A program made the translations under genes and the position numbers. Of a stretch of DNA of 64,000 bases, positions 1-12,754 are shown in pieces (positions within the stretch are counted from its first letter, which is position 1; every line of letters starts with the position of its first letter). The notes below the pieces were generated by a model. That model was not told where the DNA came from. It saw only the letters and a list, made by a program, of their open reading frames with translations, and ran no database searches. Source of the DNA: Oscarella lobularis (Eukaryota > Porifera > Homoscleromorpha > Homosclerophorida > Oscarellidae); NCBI RefSeq assembly GCF_947507565.1, contig NC_089177.1, positions 2,416,648 to 2,480,647 of the forward strand, read 5' to 3'.

Positions 1-3000
1 ACTCTAAACCGTGTCGAGTCGATCCGCAGTTTCAATGCATTGTCCATATGAGACAGTCGGAACTTCAAAACGCACCTGCTCCGTTTTTGAATCGTTTCGA
101 AAAGTTTCTCGTTTCTCAAGAAGACTTGCTCGAATCGTCGATGCAGGCTCTTCCCCGTCAGCTCAAGAAAGTCGTCGATTTGGCGAGAAGCAAGGCGAAA
201 GATTTCGAAAAGGCTATTGGCGATAAAAACTTGTACGGTCGCAATGAGCAGACCGTCGATTCGCTGTTTCTCGAACTCTTGCCCGTGTCGAGCGACGATC
301 GAGCCCAGAGAAGTCTATCTGTTAGAAGTGGCGAAAGAGGCGCGACGCCCCAAGGCGACGGCGACGACGGCGACGACGACGACGACGACTTTGAGGTTTA
401 CGAAGACGTTATAGAACAACAATGGAGAGAAAAGCTGTTGATTGTGTTGGAACATCTCGAACATTTCCTAAAAAGTAAATTGGGATTTTCGTTTTCTCCC
501 AAGTCGACTGAAGAGAAGAGCGCTTTGGCCGATGCCGTCTTTTCGTCTGCCTTCAATGTGCTCGGCAAATGTGACTTCACACCGGTGAAGAGGAAGCTGA
601 TCGACGATCCCCTTCTGATTGGAAGCTGGGCTGCAGAAAGCCTGTCGGACACGTGGACCGAATTCGAAATAGTAGACGTGTCGAGCACGGACAAACTGCT
701 TCAGGCGTTTGCACTCGCCGCGGTCACTCAGTGGATGGTTCATCACGTCTGTTCCCGTCTTCTCCAAATAGCGACACCCGAGGCAGTCATTTTGGGAAGT
801 CAGTTTCTCTCCAAGTACTTCAGCACTCAATACTTGGATCATCAAGGTCATTTCTCCTTGGATGAGCTCGTCTCTCGTGCTTTGTCGACTTCCAACGGGA
901 ACTTGTCGAAAACCGTCTGTTTCACCCGAACCAGCTCTGCCATACAGAGTCTTCCTTCCTTTCACTCGAGTAGCACGGCATTGTCGGGTGGAAAATTTGA
1001 AAACATTCTGTCTGTTCATCTCGACTTCGTCATGTGTAAGCTCGAAAGTGTTCCGACGCTCGAAGCGTTTCAGTCTCGACTGCACGCCTTCTTGAATGGC
1101 ACCGCGACTCGTCTCTTCCTCGTCATCGCCAACATGCGAGTCTGCTCGATTCGGCGCATCAATCTCATTCGAATGTTGGCCGAAGAAAAAGAGGAGGTAG
1201 CCGGCGAACGAAGTGGAAAAGCCTTCGTTCTTCTACTTCACTACCCGCCTAGCATGGGCTGTACGAAGCCGTGCTACCCGTCGCTATTTCTCCACGGCTG
1301 GGACCACGTGTATTTGGAGAACATCGTACGAACGGAGAAGGGGAGCCCCGTCGACATCGGTCGATGGATTCGAGTCGGCTGTGTCGGAGAAAAAGAGCCG
1401 GGTTCGTTTCAGTCGAAGTTTATCGACGCTCTCGTTTCGTTTCTTCCCTCCACCGTTCAGCTCGCCTTGTCTCGAGTCGTTTTCGGGAATCATCCGCTGT
1501 GCTTTTTCAATCGCAAGATGAGTCCGTCGGAACGGTGCAGTCTCCTGCTCCAGTTGCTCGAGAATATGCGCTCGTTTTCTGGGATCGTCTGCTTAAAATT
1601 CGCGCGCTGTTGGACCGACGAATTCATTGGGGAGCAATTGCGGCTTGCCGTCGATTCAGATTCGGAATCGGCTATAACCATAGCGGACAAAATTCAAAAT
1701 CGACTCAAAAGTCTTCTATACAACTACTTCGCCTACGTTCTCTATCAATTGAACAGTGACTACAACTTGGAAATTCTCTTCGATGCTAAAGAATCGGCTG
1801 ACGTAAAAGACCTGTTTTTGAAGATTTTCAGCGTCACTCCTGTTCCGAGGCTTATCGAAATCTCCGTTCGCAACGACACGTTCGACGCGCGGCAGCCTCA
1901 CCTTCACCGACTTAATCAGCGCCGCACCTTTCCCTTCTTTAGCGTCATTGCTCGTACCATCGAGCGTCGACTCGACGAAATCCTCGTCGAGATACACAAG
2001 GAGCTAAATCCCGTGTTTGACGACGACGCCGAAAACGTGGAAGGCGAAAAGAAAAATTCTTATGCAGTGCAGCTTTCAAGAATCGAGGGAATTGCCGCTG
2101 AGCGTCTATTTTGCAGTCTCGAGGAACCTCAACGGGGCGAGGAGGAGGACGACGACATGATTCTCGCTGTTACTGCTTTTGCGGCTATCAAGCAGAACCA
2201 GTACTTATGGCAGTGCTACTTGGCGGATTTTGCTCAGACGAAGCTGAATTGCAACATGGGAAGTCCGGGCAGCGTGGAAAACACGGTGCTGAGCACTTGG
2301 ATTGGCGACTTGGAAAAATACGACGTTTCTCAGCGTGTAGTGGCTTTGCACGTTGTAGCCAGATTGAGACAGAAGAGTATTGGACAGGCGGTGGCCGCTT
2401 TGCGTCCTCTGGAGAAAATGAGAGACTTGAATCCACTTTTCAAATCGGATTTGTCCGTCCTCGGAACGTCGCTATTGACGAGTTCGAACAGACCTGCCGA
2501 AGTCAAAGACGAACGTCTTTACTCCTACGTCATTGTCGTGATGTTCGACAATTTGAGGAATATGCTCAAAAAGGGCGAGGACATCGACGAACCGTTTTCC
2601 CAATGGTGCAACGTTTATCAGAATCTGGTAAGTTGAAAATTGACAGGCCATGTGATTACTTGAATTTGAATTTCTTTCTAGTGTTCGTCGCTTCCGGACA
2701 TTGGAACCTTTCACTTCTCCGAACGAAGTCTTCGACCGAAGCTGCAATGCATTCACGCAATTTTTGTTCTCGTGAAATCGCTTCGCTTTACCGAACAGGC
2801 TATAGAAGCTGGACTAAACGTGGCAAGAGAAATCGTTTCGACGGCTCTTGCTCAAGAGGCAAGCATGACAGAATCGCAGGTAGACGAAAAAGTACACTTC
2901 TGTCTTCTTCTGCATTCGCTTTCTCTTTATAGCGTGCCGGCGATGTTGCCAGTATTCCTTTGACTAGCGTTATCGAAAGCGGCCTTCAGTGTCTCAAGCA

Positions 3001-6000
3001 CGCACTGGGAGCTGAAGGCACCGTGCAGAGCTCAGATGCTCTTACTGCGTTCGTCTCCGACGTTCTGTCTTTCTATTTTCCGTCTCTTCCTCCGGATTCT
3101 CCTCTCGCCTGCTCTCTCAACGACTGCCAGTCTTTGCTTCGCATTACAAGCAGTCAAACGCTGTGGGTTTCGGGAAGCGACGATGACGTTACTGCAGGCC
3201 CCCGAGGATATGGAATAATTCATCGTTCGGTTTCTGTCGAGGAGTGCGTTGAGAGGAGCCAGTCGATTCCGATCGGATTGATCAGCTTCAAAGTCTTTCA
3301 AACGTGTTTAAGTGAAATACTAAAGAGCACCTGTGGATCCGTTGATAGCAGAACTCATTTCAGTGAACAGGTATGATTTTAATTTTATGTATATACAGTA
3401 CCGTTCAAACGTTTGGAACCCCCGGAAGAAATATTTTTCGTTTGAGTTATCTAAGTGTAGTTCACGTTTGACTGCCCGTAGATCCTGTGTAGAACCATGG
3501 AACGGTACTGTACGTGTGTATTTACCTTTCATATTTTGAGAATCTAGATTCGAAGTATGGTGAACGCTTCTTTGGCAGGCAAACGAGGCTCTGCTGAAGT
3601 CCGTCCTTACATACCATTGTGCTATCCAAACGAGGTACGTTATTTGTCGCTTTCTGTACGTACGTGTGCAACTCTTTTTGAACTACAGAATCGTTCGCGC
3701 GACCCCTTGGCGATTGTGTACTTTCATTGCTGTTTGCATCAGTTTGGACTTAAACAGGGAAAGATCAGTTTTTCTAATCTGCTTCAGTTGCTCTCGATGG
3801 ATGAGCTAGATGCATCTGCCGAGGACGTTTTCTACATTGAACGCCAAGCTTTGCTTCAGCTTACGATATCGAAATTTGCAGAACTTTTCGACCCATCTCG
3901 CGGAACAGACTTCCGTCAAGTGAGATCCATTTTTTGTGCCCCTCTTAAGATGAGACCTCTTTTTTGCAGACTGTAACTGAAGGCGTTGTTGAAAAAATCA
4001 ACGAAATTTTTGACGACGAAAGCTGGGGCGGCGGCGAAAGTGGTGGACACAGGCTATCCTTTCTTCATCACTTGCAAGAACAGCTGCACTGTTCGCGTCA
4101 AGTCACAAAGCTATTCACGGAAAACTATCAGGCGAAGTGCTCGTCGTTTCCTTGGATGAAATCTATTAAGGAATCGTTGAAGGTACGAGGAGTAGCAAAT
4201 TTTTTCTCTCTATTGCACCTTTTTCTTGCGAAGAAACCACCGGAAATTCAGGCACATCTTTTCCCTTTCATGATTCCAAGTCGTGCAAACGACAATCTTC
4301 AAAGCGTCATGCATAAAAAATTGGCTCCATTGGTGGCAGGAATATCTGAGTCTTCTGATCGCTCGGCTGCTATTAAAGAACTCGAAGGATTTTGCCAGTT
4401 AGATCTACTAGTCGATTAATTGATCTTCACTTCTCTATACGAATCTTGGCAGGGAACAACTCGAGGACAGTTCAGCCATTAAGTATCAATTAAGAATGTC
4501 TTTGTGGCTGCACATTTACTACTCGTTCTACGAGCGAAAAGTACGTCGAGGCTAGTCTTGAAAACCAATCTTTTTTACATTGGTCATTTATAGATTTCAT
4601 GCAAAGAGTTTGCTGCATCTCTCTTGGAGTCTTTTGACTGTTTAGATTTTGAGCCAGAGCAGCGTCAGCTGATTGCGTGCTTTCTTGATCCCGAAAGGAT
4701 GGTGCTCCACGCGGAGGCGCCGAATCCTATCAATCCCGACGAAGAACGACTCGAATTGAACGCCAATCGCGTGCGCAAAAAACGCCAGCGACGTCAGGAG
4801 GAGAAAATCGACGCTATTTGGAAACTGTTCAATCCTCAAGAAATAAACTTACAAGGTATTTAAATACGCAGACACATTTCGATTATGCGCGTTTATGCTA
4901 AGCCTTTCCAGACGCTTCTGATACCGATTTGAGAAGGACGCTAGCACTATTAGTCGCCGTATCTCTGGGATTACCGCGAGAAAGGACGCATTTGTGGTCT
5001 CATTTGCTTCATCCAGAAATGATTGAAAACACTTCGGTGTGCGGAAACATGGTAAGAATAATCAATTTAAATTAGAACGGCTATGACGGGTCTTTTGCAG
5101 TACAAATACACAGTGAAGCGAGACGGGATGTTATTAGACTGCGGATGCGAATTCACTCATGATGGGGACTACGGGCGTGCCGACTATGTGGACTACGCTC
5201 GCAGAGGAACGTTGAACCTACACTCTCGATATCTTCTTCTCTGGATGAGCTTCGGTGCGCTAAGCGTGTCGCTCTTGACTCAGCCCGATGCCGGAGCCAT
5301 AATAAAAGGCTTGAAATTTGGGAGGCTCCCAGTCACGTTCTCTTTGGCTAAGCTCTTTCTCTAGGTCGCGTGATTTCCGACTGGCAGTCGGTCAGACACT
5401 ACTGCATGAACCAAGTCAAGACGTTGTGGGCTTTCCTGCGAGAAAATTTGAAATTCTCTGACGAAGAGCGAACATTCTTTGTCACGTCTGCACTCCATAA
5501 GTTTCTCGAGGTCTATTCTATTTGGTATACTTTGCACTCTTGTGACGGCAGGCTTTTAGGTTGGAACCAAGTCGACTTCGGATATTTCTCTTCCGATCTT
5601 CAAGACCCAAACGGAGGTTGACGTATACGAACTAAGCTTTCACGAGCAAGTCTTTCAGCCTGTTTTGAGCCAGTTCGAGGACAAAAAGGTATAACGAAAC
5701 ATCACCATACAGTTATATACAATGCTTCTATAGTATCTTGATGAGAAAATCTGGCAACGACACGAACTCTTGTCCAGCGTCAGGTTAGCAACGCCATTGC
5801 GCGCACTGTCGCTTCTGACCGGCTTGTGTTTTTCAGAGAATTTGGCAGCGTTTATCCCGTTGATGCGTCATACAAGGATTTTGTCCACACGCTTAATTAC
5901 ATCGAGGGTGCAGGAGGAAAGAGCACGGCCGAAGAATTAGGAATTTTACTGAAGTTCTTTACCGAGAAGCAGCGCTTGCAAGTCGGTGGCCTTCTTCTAC

Positions 6001-9000
6001 CTGACTTGATCGAATTCTATCAGTGGCTACATGGCGAACTCTCTCACTTGGTCACTTACGAAGAGGCTATGAAGCTCAAAATTGGACACGTTGTCAAGAG
6101 ATTGACTGGCCGCTATTCAAAGAAGTATGCTGAGTACGTGCGACGACTGTTTGAAAGAGTCAAAGGTAATATGGTACATATTTAGTATTATCTTAAAAAC
6201 GCCAAATGCCAATTTTTTACAGAAAAGTACAACAAGTACGTTGACCTGGTTGGCGGAACGATCGGCTTTGGAGCGTGTGCTAGAGTTCGCCGTGAAAACG
6301 ATTTGCACCCTATCAGCGACGACAGCGTATTGAGTAGGCTGTTGAGCGACTCGGACGTAGGAGATGGACCTGACGCTCTTTTTGTTGTCATCTGCGAATT
6401 AGTTGAGACTAAAGCAAGGTTTTCGGTTTACGTGAGTTAATTGGTCTCTCTCTCTCTGTGTTAGGTGCGCAGTCACAATGAATTTCTTGAGTCTGTCGTC
6501 ATTTCGAGCACAGCCAGTAAAGCAGAAAAATTTCATTCTGTGGATCAGGATCAGTCGCGAATTCATCCTCTCGAAGTCGCCTACTACAACTGTTTACTTG
6601 GCGATCTGTCAGCGGGCGAATTATCTCAGTACCTGAGGTTTTAATATTTAAAGCATTACACGTATGAAAATCTAAACCTATTGCTTTAGAAATCAAGACG
6701 GGGGTGTGCCCGAGGAGGCCGGGGCTGAACTTCTCCGGCTCATTCAAAGTTATCATCTCTACGCACCAGGCGCGGGGATTAATGTTGATTCTAAATTGGC
6801 TGGAAAAGCAGATATGATGACGGCGAGCTTGATAGCGCAGTACGACTTCCGCGCGAGCTCCATGTTCAATTTTGAACGACTTCAGCAAGCCGTCGTTGAG
6901 ACGTTTATAGCGGGAAAACCTAAAATTGAAGAGCCGACATGCATGCGGAAAGTTTTTCGGTATCGGAGCAAAGTAGGGTCCGACGGTCATTCTGATCCGT
7001 TGAAGTCATCTACAGGGTAAGCGAGTCAAAAGTGCGATGCTGTGCACTGAGCTAAGTAGTTGAAAAGTTTATCAAAAGGAACTGAGGGCCTCCGTGAAAT
7101 TCCCGTTCTATCTAAAACTTTTCGACAGTGCAATAGTCTGGGTCTGGGTTTTGGCGTACTTTACATAAACACGGGCTTGTGAGATCGTCAGTTTGTTACT
7201 TAGTGTAGCGCACGTTCAACTGCCCGTTATAGAGCCGACATAACACTTTGATTTTGCTGACCAAGCGTATTATCGTTTCTTCGTATGCGTTCGCTTTTCG
7301 CGTCCAAATAGCAACCGAATGTCTTTAGAATAGACCCACAATCTACTTCGCGGTCAATTCGTTGCTCCTACTTCTCGTATAGAGAATTTCGTAGCGACGT
7401 GCGTAATGCGTCACGACTGACGTAATGTAGCGTGACAGGGCGTGTCTTGCGTACGTAGAACGTGTTTGTTGTCTTCTTTTCTCGTTTTCTGATTGATTTG
7501 TGGCAAAATGACGTTCGTTTGCATAGTCAGAATTGCATTTGCGACCGATTGGTTAGTTCTCGATTGAAACGACGCACTTTTATGTGTGTATAGCTGCAGT
7601 CGTGGGATCCCAGTGGCGTTGATGCATATATAACCAGCGTTTCCATATACTTATCAGTAGCAGGAGCAGAAGAGTGTGTGGCTAGGATAGAAGGGAGTTG
7701 GAAACTCTCCCCAAGGTGTGACCATCATTGCCCGGTGGCTGGTCAATCTCCTCACTTGACAAGGGCTCCGGCCTTCCTAGTCACACTCTCCTATGCGCCT
7801 GTGAGGCACTCTGATACCGGATAAACCTCCATAGCACCGTCTTCTGCGGGGTTTGTGTCAAGTGTCGTAATATTTTTCCTTTTTTAAAAAAGTTGTCTAC
7901 GTGAAAGAGGCGCGTTTTTTTACTCTAAAAAAGCTTAGTTACCGAAGGGGGCCTCAGTTTAAAGTTTGGCTTGCACTGACTGTATAAACGTTTCTATCAT
8001 GTATAGAGTACTAAATCGTTTCAAGCAAAGCGTTAAAGTGATTTTTCTTTACCGTTTTGCGTAGTCTTGAGGCTTTTATTGGCATGTTTCCTCAAAAAGA
8101 CCAGCTTCCCAAGGAGTTTCAGGTTTGCTCCAACTTTATGCTGCTTCATTGCTTTATGTTGTATCTCTTGCTATAGATGGTACTTCCAGAACAGCAAAGA
8201 AAACGGCTGGAGTTTGCGTTTCACTCATTGCAGTACCAGGGAATAGCTGACGTATTGAAAGCTTTTCGTATGATCACCGGTCACATTAGTCAGGTAGAGA
8301 CTTGGAAAAAATTTCTGGCGCTGTGAGCATATCTACGTTACTTGCAGATGAAAGTAGAACTAGAAGAGACACCAGGAAAATTTCTCGAGAAGTGCCGAAC
8401 GATGAAAGACGATCCTATTGGAGAATATTTGAGTCAGATGTACGGTTCCACTGGAAGTGAAAACGCTTTTCCAGATCTTGGACTTGGCACGTAAGTTGGG
8501 AGACAGGTAAAGTCACAGTTTTACCTACTGTTTATCCCTTGTGCAGACTGGATGTCACCCAGATGCAAGAATTACTAAAAATGCCCCTATCCTGCATGTA
8601 CAACGCAGTAGACTTCTTCGTACAAAAACTGTTGGACAAAGAATACAATTTTGCTCATCTTCCCATCACTATGAAGTCTCCTTTGCCGGACGGTGACGCT
8701 CAAGCAATTAGGAAACTTCCGGACAACTATAGAGGTGAGAAATGTTTGTGATAGGAGAAGACCGTCTTCTTTATGTTCCCACTTGCGCAGAAAAAGGTAT
8801 TAGAGCCGAATTATCTAACGAATTAAGAACTTTCGAACAAGTGCTCCTTCACGCTGAAGTGAACATGACCAAAGAGCCTCAGGTATAGCATGTCTCCGTG
8901 TACTTGTACCAATTACGCACTCGTGTTTTTCTGAGCAGCAAACCCTCAATGACTATCTCGTTGACAAAAAATTTTATTCGTCGACCGATTTACCAGTGTC

Positions 9001-10261
9001 GGTTCTTCCCAACACCATCAGAGTCGAGCACTACATGCGCGTTCGAATTGTTCTTCGCGCGTACGTAGTCTGACCTGACGTGCCGGCGTCCCTAACTAAT
9101 TGTCTCTTCTTTTCTTTTTAGAATGATAAACGATCAGACTCGTCGTCGCGGTGGCAAGGTTTCGTTTCAGGAAGATGAAACTTCTTCTCAGACCTGGACT
9201 GAAATTGTATCGGAACTGTGGAAAATGTTTCCTTATTTGGAGCCAGACTTTGGCAGGGAGACAGCAGGCGTTCCGCTTCCTCTCATAGATCCTACTACTG
9301 GGATGTTTCCTCAGTTGCCCAAGCAACTCTGGTATCAGGCAGAGCAGGAAGTAGACTCAATTTACGATGACGACAACGAAGAAGGAAGCGACTTCGATAC
9401 GCTTCCCGAGGAAGATTCTCCAACTGCCATTCCTCCTTTTATGGATAACGTGGGGAGCCACGATGAAGACGTGGATCGTTTGGAAAAAGGAAACAAGCGG
9501 AAGCAAAGTGCAAATAACGACGAAGACTTCGAAATTATTCCGCACGAAGTAGCTAGCTCTTTGCCTATGATAAAGTCGTTCGGAACTTCCGAAGGCCTCA
9601 CAGTTGAAGAAAAACCGTTGGAGGAAAAACCGTCGGTGGAGAAGCCGTCGGAGGAAAAGGGAGTCAAGGAGGATGGGGCCGAGGAGAGGAAGGTTGAGAA
9701 GGAAGAAGCGGAGAAGGACGAAGAGGAGAAGCCGCGGTTGTCTCACGCTGCTCTGACGGCTAGCGTAATGAAACGAGAGTTGGCCGACGCAACGGGGGAA
9801 GCGTCCTCGCCAGCAGATCGTAAGTAGAGTAATTTTAGTTACGTTGTCGTTTTCCGTTTTATGTCTTTCTCTAGTCGCTGAAATATTCTCGAAAGCGTCG
9901 CCTAGGGACCAAGCTCTTTTTAGGAAGATGATAACAAGTGGCATGAGTATGAGTACAATGGGGTCTTCTGAACTCAGAGGTATGAACGGCTGATTGACTG
10001 AAGACTAATTATTAATTCAGCTGGAATCTAGATCTGAGCGGGTGGACTGTTGACGATGTCTGCTCCTTTCTTGATGACATTGGTATGAAACAGTACGTGG
10101 AGAAATTTAGGTCTGAGGAGATAGATGGCGGCCTACTTCAAGAATTGGATCAAGATGGGCTCAAAGAGCTAGATGTGTCCTCTGGCTTGCACAGAAGTAA
10201 GATTTTGAAGAAGATCAAGGAGACAAGAAAATCTGGTGGAACAGCAGGTTTGCCACAATAG
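1..10261 (+). CDS. RNF213/mysterin-like giant protein, 3' part, with C-terminal SAM domain (5' end outside window)
   Basis: The reading frame is already open at base 3, so the gene enters from the left. The first exon (3-2627) carries the RNF213-type motif APAPFLNRFEK in its AAA+ module, followed by a long helical region. About 25 further exons follow, including 2682-2879, 2933-3370, 3970-4182, 4252-4397, 4594-4855, 5101-5308, 5837-6165, 6690-7016, 8065-8122, 8547-8734 and 9122-9819. The last exon (10032-10261) encodes a SAM domain (GWTVDDVCSFL...KILKKIK) and the stop. RNF213 is known as a cytosolic AAA+ E3 ligase active in lipid-droplet biology and pathogen ubiquitylation. I see no C3HC4 RING and no CPNGH-type RZ finger in the translated exons, and a terminal SAM is not known to me in RNF213. 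Exon 9122-9819 is acidic, with repeated EEKP. Phase does not close simply between 3370 and 3689, so one exon there is uncertain. Confidence 0.72.
7081..7958. mobile_element. possible inverted-repeat element inside an RNF213-like intron
   Basis: The intron at 7017-8064 is about 1 kb, while its neighbours are 50-100 nt. Its ends carry imperfect inverted repeats: ACTGAGGGCCTCCG at 7081 and, read on the other strand from 7958, ACTGAGGCCCCCTTCG. No transposase frame is visible between them. The middle (about 7660-7870) is a distinct block rich in short CCGG-type and CCTCC motifs. A non-autonomous DNA element is the simplest reading. No target-site duplication is clear, so this remains tentative. 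Confidence 0.3.
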
Positions 10262-10571
10262 GAAGGTCCCTCCCCCTCCCCCCTCCCCCGTCTCAGTGTT
10301 ACGTATCCTATCAATATTGCTCACTGTACTGCTTATGTTGTTGCTGTGTTACAGACTTTGTGTGCGTGTGGAAAGCTGCTGCATGATTCAAGTAACGCAT
10401 TGCATTGCACGTATAGTTCCTTTATGTTTTTTTTCTATTATAATTTAGACATACTCATTATACATCTAGATGCAAGAACACTCACATCCAAAAGCGAACG
10501 AAAGGACACAGAGAGAAAAGTCAATCAATCAATCAAACCCCAGCACCAATGAATCAACGAATAGATGGCCG
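10262..10571. other. intergenic region between convergent genes
   Basis: This short gap lies between the stop of the RNF213-like gene (+) and the stop of NUTF2 (-). It holds a C-rich tract at 10265-10290 and one copy of a roughly 110-bp sequence that recurs near 13057. No gene is visible in it. Confidence 0.5.
10447..10557. repeat. dispersed direct repeat, copy 1
   Basis: The stretch beginning GACATACTCATTATACATC is found again at 13057-13160 with few changes, mainly an extra CAATCAAT step here. The second copy lies downstream of the second collagen-like gene. The local duplication that produced the two collagen genes therefore also copied a piece of flanking sequence, or both copies belong to one small dispersed repeat. 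Confidence 0.7.
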
Positions 10572-11120
10572 TCAAGTAGGCAGATTATGCAGTGCGAGTC
10601 GGAAAATCTGACACACAATGAACAGGCTATCGCCGAACTGCTTCAAAACAAACACTTCAGTGAATCCGTGAATGGGATCGTCGTCCGTCTGCAAAAAAAA
10701 CGAAAAATTTACCGTTTCGCCACGCCCCCGCAAAACAGTTTCTCCACCTTCAACTGGCCTATGACGCTGACAAGCAACGACTGCGGGTCTAGCTGCAAGC
10801 AGTCTCTCGTCGTTACAGCGTGTTGAACGGTTCGAAAAGGCAAGTTCTGCCAATCAAAATAACAAAGCGGTTTGTTTCGGTCTTCGTCGCTCTGATTGGA
10901 ATACGTACCGTCAATTTCTCAATAATTTGGGCCGGTCCGACATGTTGCGTTCCCTCGAATGTGAGCACCGAACTGTCTGTCTGCGCATATATGGAAATGG
11001 AGCGGAGTTAAGACGTCTATTGGCTACAGATCGTACGTAAAGACTTCCAAGTCCCGCTCGATTCTCGTCGAATGTTTTGTAGTACTGCTGGACGAACTGT
11101 TGGGCGATGGCGTCGGCCAT
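10572..11120 (-). CDS. NUTF2: nuclear transport factor 2 (NTF2)
   Basis: Four exons join in frame: 11120-11038, 10980-10909, 10846-10748 and 10688-10572. They give 123 residues against 127 in vertebrate NTF2. The start MADAIAQQFVQQYYKTFDEN, the middle LTFEGTQHVGPAQIIEKL and the end FRLALHN match the family along its whole length. NTF2 is a small homodimeric cone-shaped protein. It binds Ran-GDP and FxFG nucleoporins and returns Ran to the nucleus. The start at 11120 gives the expected length; an in-frame ATG at 11150 would add ten residues. Introns are 57-62 nt. The gene converges on the RNF213-like gene and lies downstream of the collagen-like genes on the same strand. Confidence 0.93.
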
Positions 11121-11510
11121 TTTGAATTTTGCTGCGCATGCTCTATCCACGGATACTCACCGCTCATTCTTCGGTAAGTAGATCTTTTGCGCTCGCCCGG
11201 CGTCTAACTTCGGTCTAAGCAAAGTCAAAACGTGATGTAGTGAGGACCGCCTCACACGAACCAGTCACGGTCAGAACATGACTTTATTTTCAACATGTAG
11301 ACTATACCTACTGTAGCACACAAACAGAGTCAGGCTCAGCAAACGCTATTAGAACGGCTAGAAGACTCGAAAAGTAGGACGAGTCTACTAATGACCGCAG
11401 CTAGCTAGTACATGTAGCCTACACAATGACACATATGAAGGAAGACTGAGTTACATATAGAAGGCTAGGCTCAGCAGAGGGGTCAATTCAATTGTTTTTC
11501 TTCTCGGCGA
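11121..11510. other. NUTF2 upstream region and collagen-like gene 3' flank
   Basis: This region lies between the NUTF2 start and the stop of collagen-like gene A, both on the minus strand. The part nearest the collagen stop (about 11300-11500) resembles 13160-13290 beside gene B in blocks, for example AAGGCTAGGCTCAGCA before GGGGTCAATTCAATTG. It is therefore part of the tandem duplication. No separate gene is seen. Confidence 0.5.
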
Positions 11511-12754
11511 CTAGCGCTTGTTTGTTCTGAGCGCGAATTCAAAGAAGCCGAATTTGTAGTCTTCGTTCGGTTCGTTTCTGCAGACGTGAAGCGAAAGCCC
11601 CGTTGCAGGACGTAGCGTTTTGGCGAAATCGCCGGCGTACGCGTACGTCGGATCGGACCACGTAAATCCGACGACCGTCGCGTTGGCTCTTATTTCGAAT
11701 CGAATGATGTGATGACCCAAAGAAGAGCCGGGCAGTTCTTCCTCATTAGTAGAACCCGTTTTACACGCCGTTCCGACGTTTGCCCACGTCTTTCGTGCTA
11801 CCCTGCCACTTACCCCTTGCTCTAGATAGAAGAAACCGAGACACTCGTGAGCGTCGCAGATGGCAACGGTGAAATCATTGTCTAGTGTTAGATCCTTTTG
11901 GAAGAAATGCAGCTGTGCAATGTAGTCGACATTGTTGTCCAGCTTATTAGCCGCCGCCAGCTCTACCTGTTTAGCGCAGTACATAATTTCACTGGCATAG
12001 GATAGGTGGTCTCTTTCATACGCGAAATAATCTGGTGTTGTCCGGTGTTGATGGGTCGATGGTGTATTCTAGGAACTCAGGCGTCCAGGTTGAAGGAAAT
12101 TCACTAAACTCTGCATTGTCAATCAACCACGACGGAGACATAAAAAGGTAGATCAAATCGTTCTAGAAATTGAATTTCAGTTTATTAAATAATGCATACC
12201 AACAGTACCGAATTTCCTTGTTCACCAACGTCTCCCTATAGAAACTATGTATGTAGCTTCCGTATGAGTTACTTGTATCATACCTTGTCGCCTTTAGATC
12301 CTTGCAGACCCTGTATTAGATCAATTTACGTACGTTTTCGAGTCAGCGTAACACCATCTTTTACCTGGGGTCCTTGGGGTCCTTGGATCCCTCCAGCACC
12401 TTGAGGTCCCTAAACCAGCTTTTCTACGCGGTGAAGTGTGCTGGGCTATGTTGAAACCTGTGGACCCACTGGGCCATCGCTACCCTAAAAAAATGGCTCT
12501 GTGAGTCTCGTAACGTCGAGAATCATTGACTTTTACCTTCTCGCCTTTCAGTAAGGTTGTTGGTTCGGTCTATACGCGCGCAGCAATTGTAAAATCAAAT
12601 GCAAGGAGGGCTGTTTGGTACGACAAAGGGGATAGTTTACCGTGCCAAGAAATTCAGGTAGAGGCAGGCAAACGGTGGCGTCGGAAGTCGACAAAATAGG
12701 GTCGGCTATTGTAAGAGTCAGGATTTGAATGCAGAAAATTGCTAGCGTTTGCAT
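11511..12754 (-). CDS. secreted short-chain collagen-like protein A
   Basis: Exon 1 (12754-12641) encodes a signal peptide starting MQTLAIFCIQILTLTIA. Small phase-0 exons follow: 12569-12537 (ends LLKGEK), 12484-12458 (GSDGPVGPQ), 12409-12365 (GPQGAGGIQGPQGPQ), 12310-12284 (GLQGSKGDK) and 12235-12200. The 27- and 45-nt Gly-X-Y exons are typical of fibrillar-type collagen gene structure. The last exon (12068-11511) encodes a Cys-containing C-terminal domain of about 185 residues, including DAHECLGFFYLEQG and VVGFTWSDPTYAYAGDF. I cannot assign that domain to a named family; C1q/TNF-like trimerisation is only a possibility by position. The start of the last exon is inferred. The protein is probably extracellular and trimeric. 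It is the intact member of a tandem pair. Confidence 0.72.

Noticed and set aside
7660-7880. tRNA-derived SINE in the RNF213-like intron
   Set aside because: I could not find A- and B-box promoter motifs in order or an A-rich tail, so only a generic inverted-repeat element is suggested.
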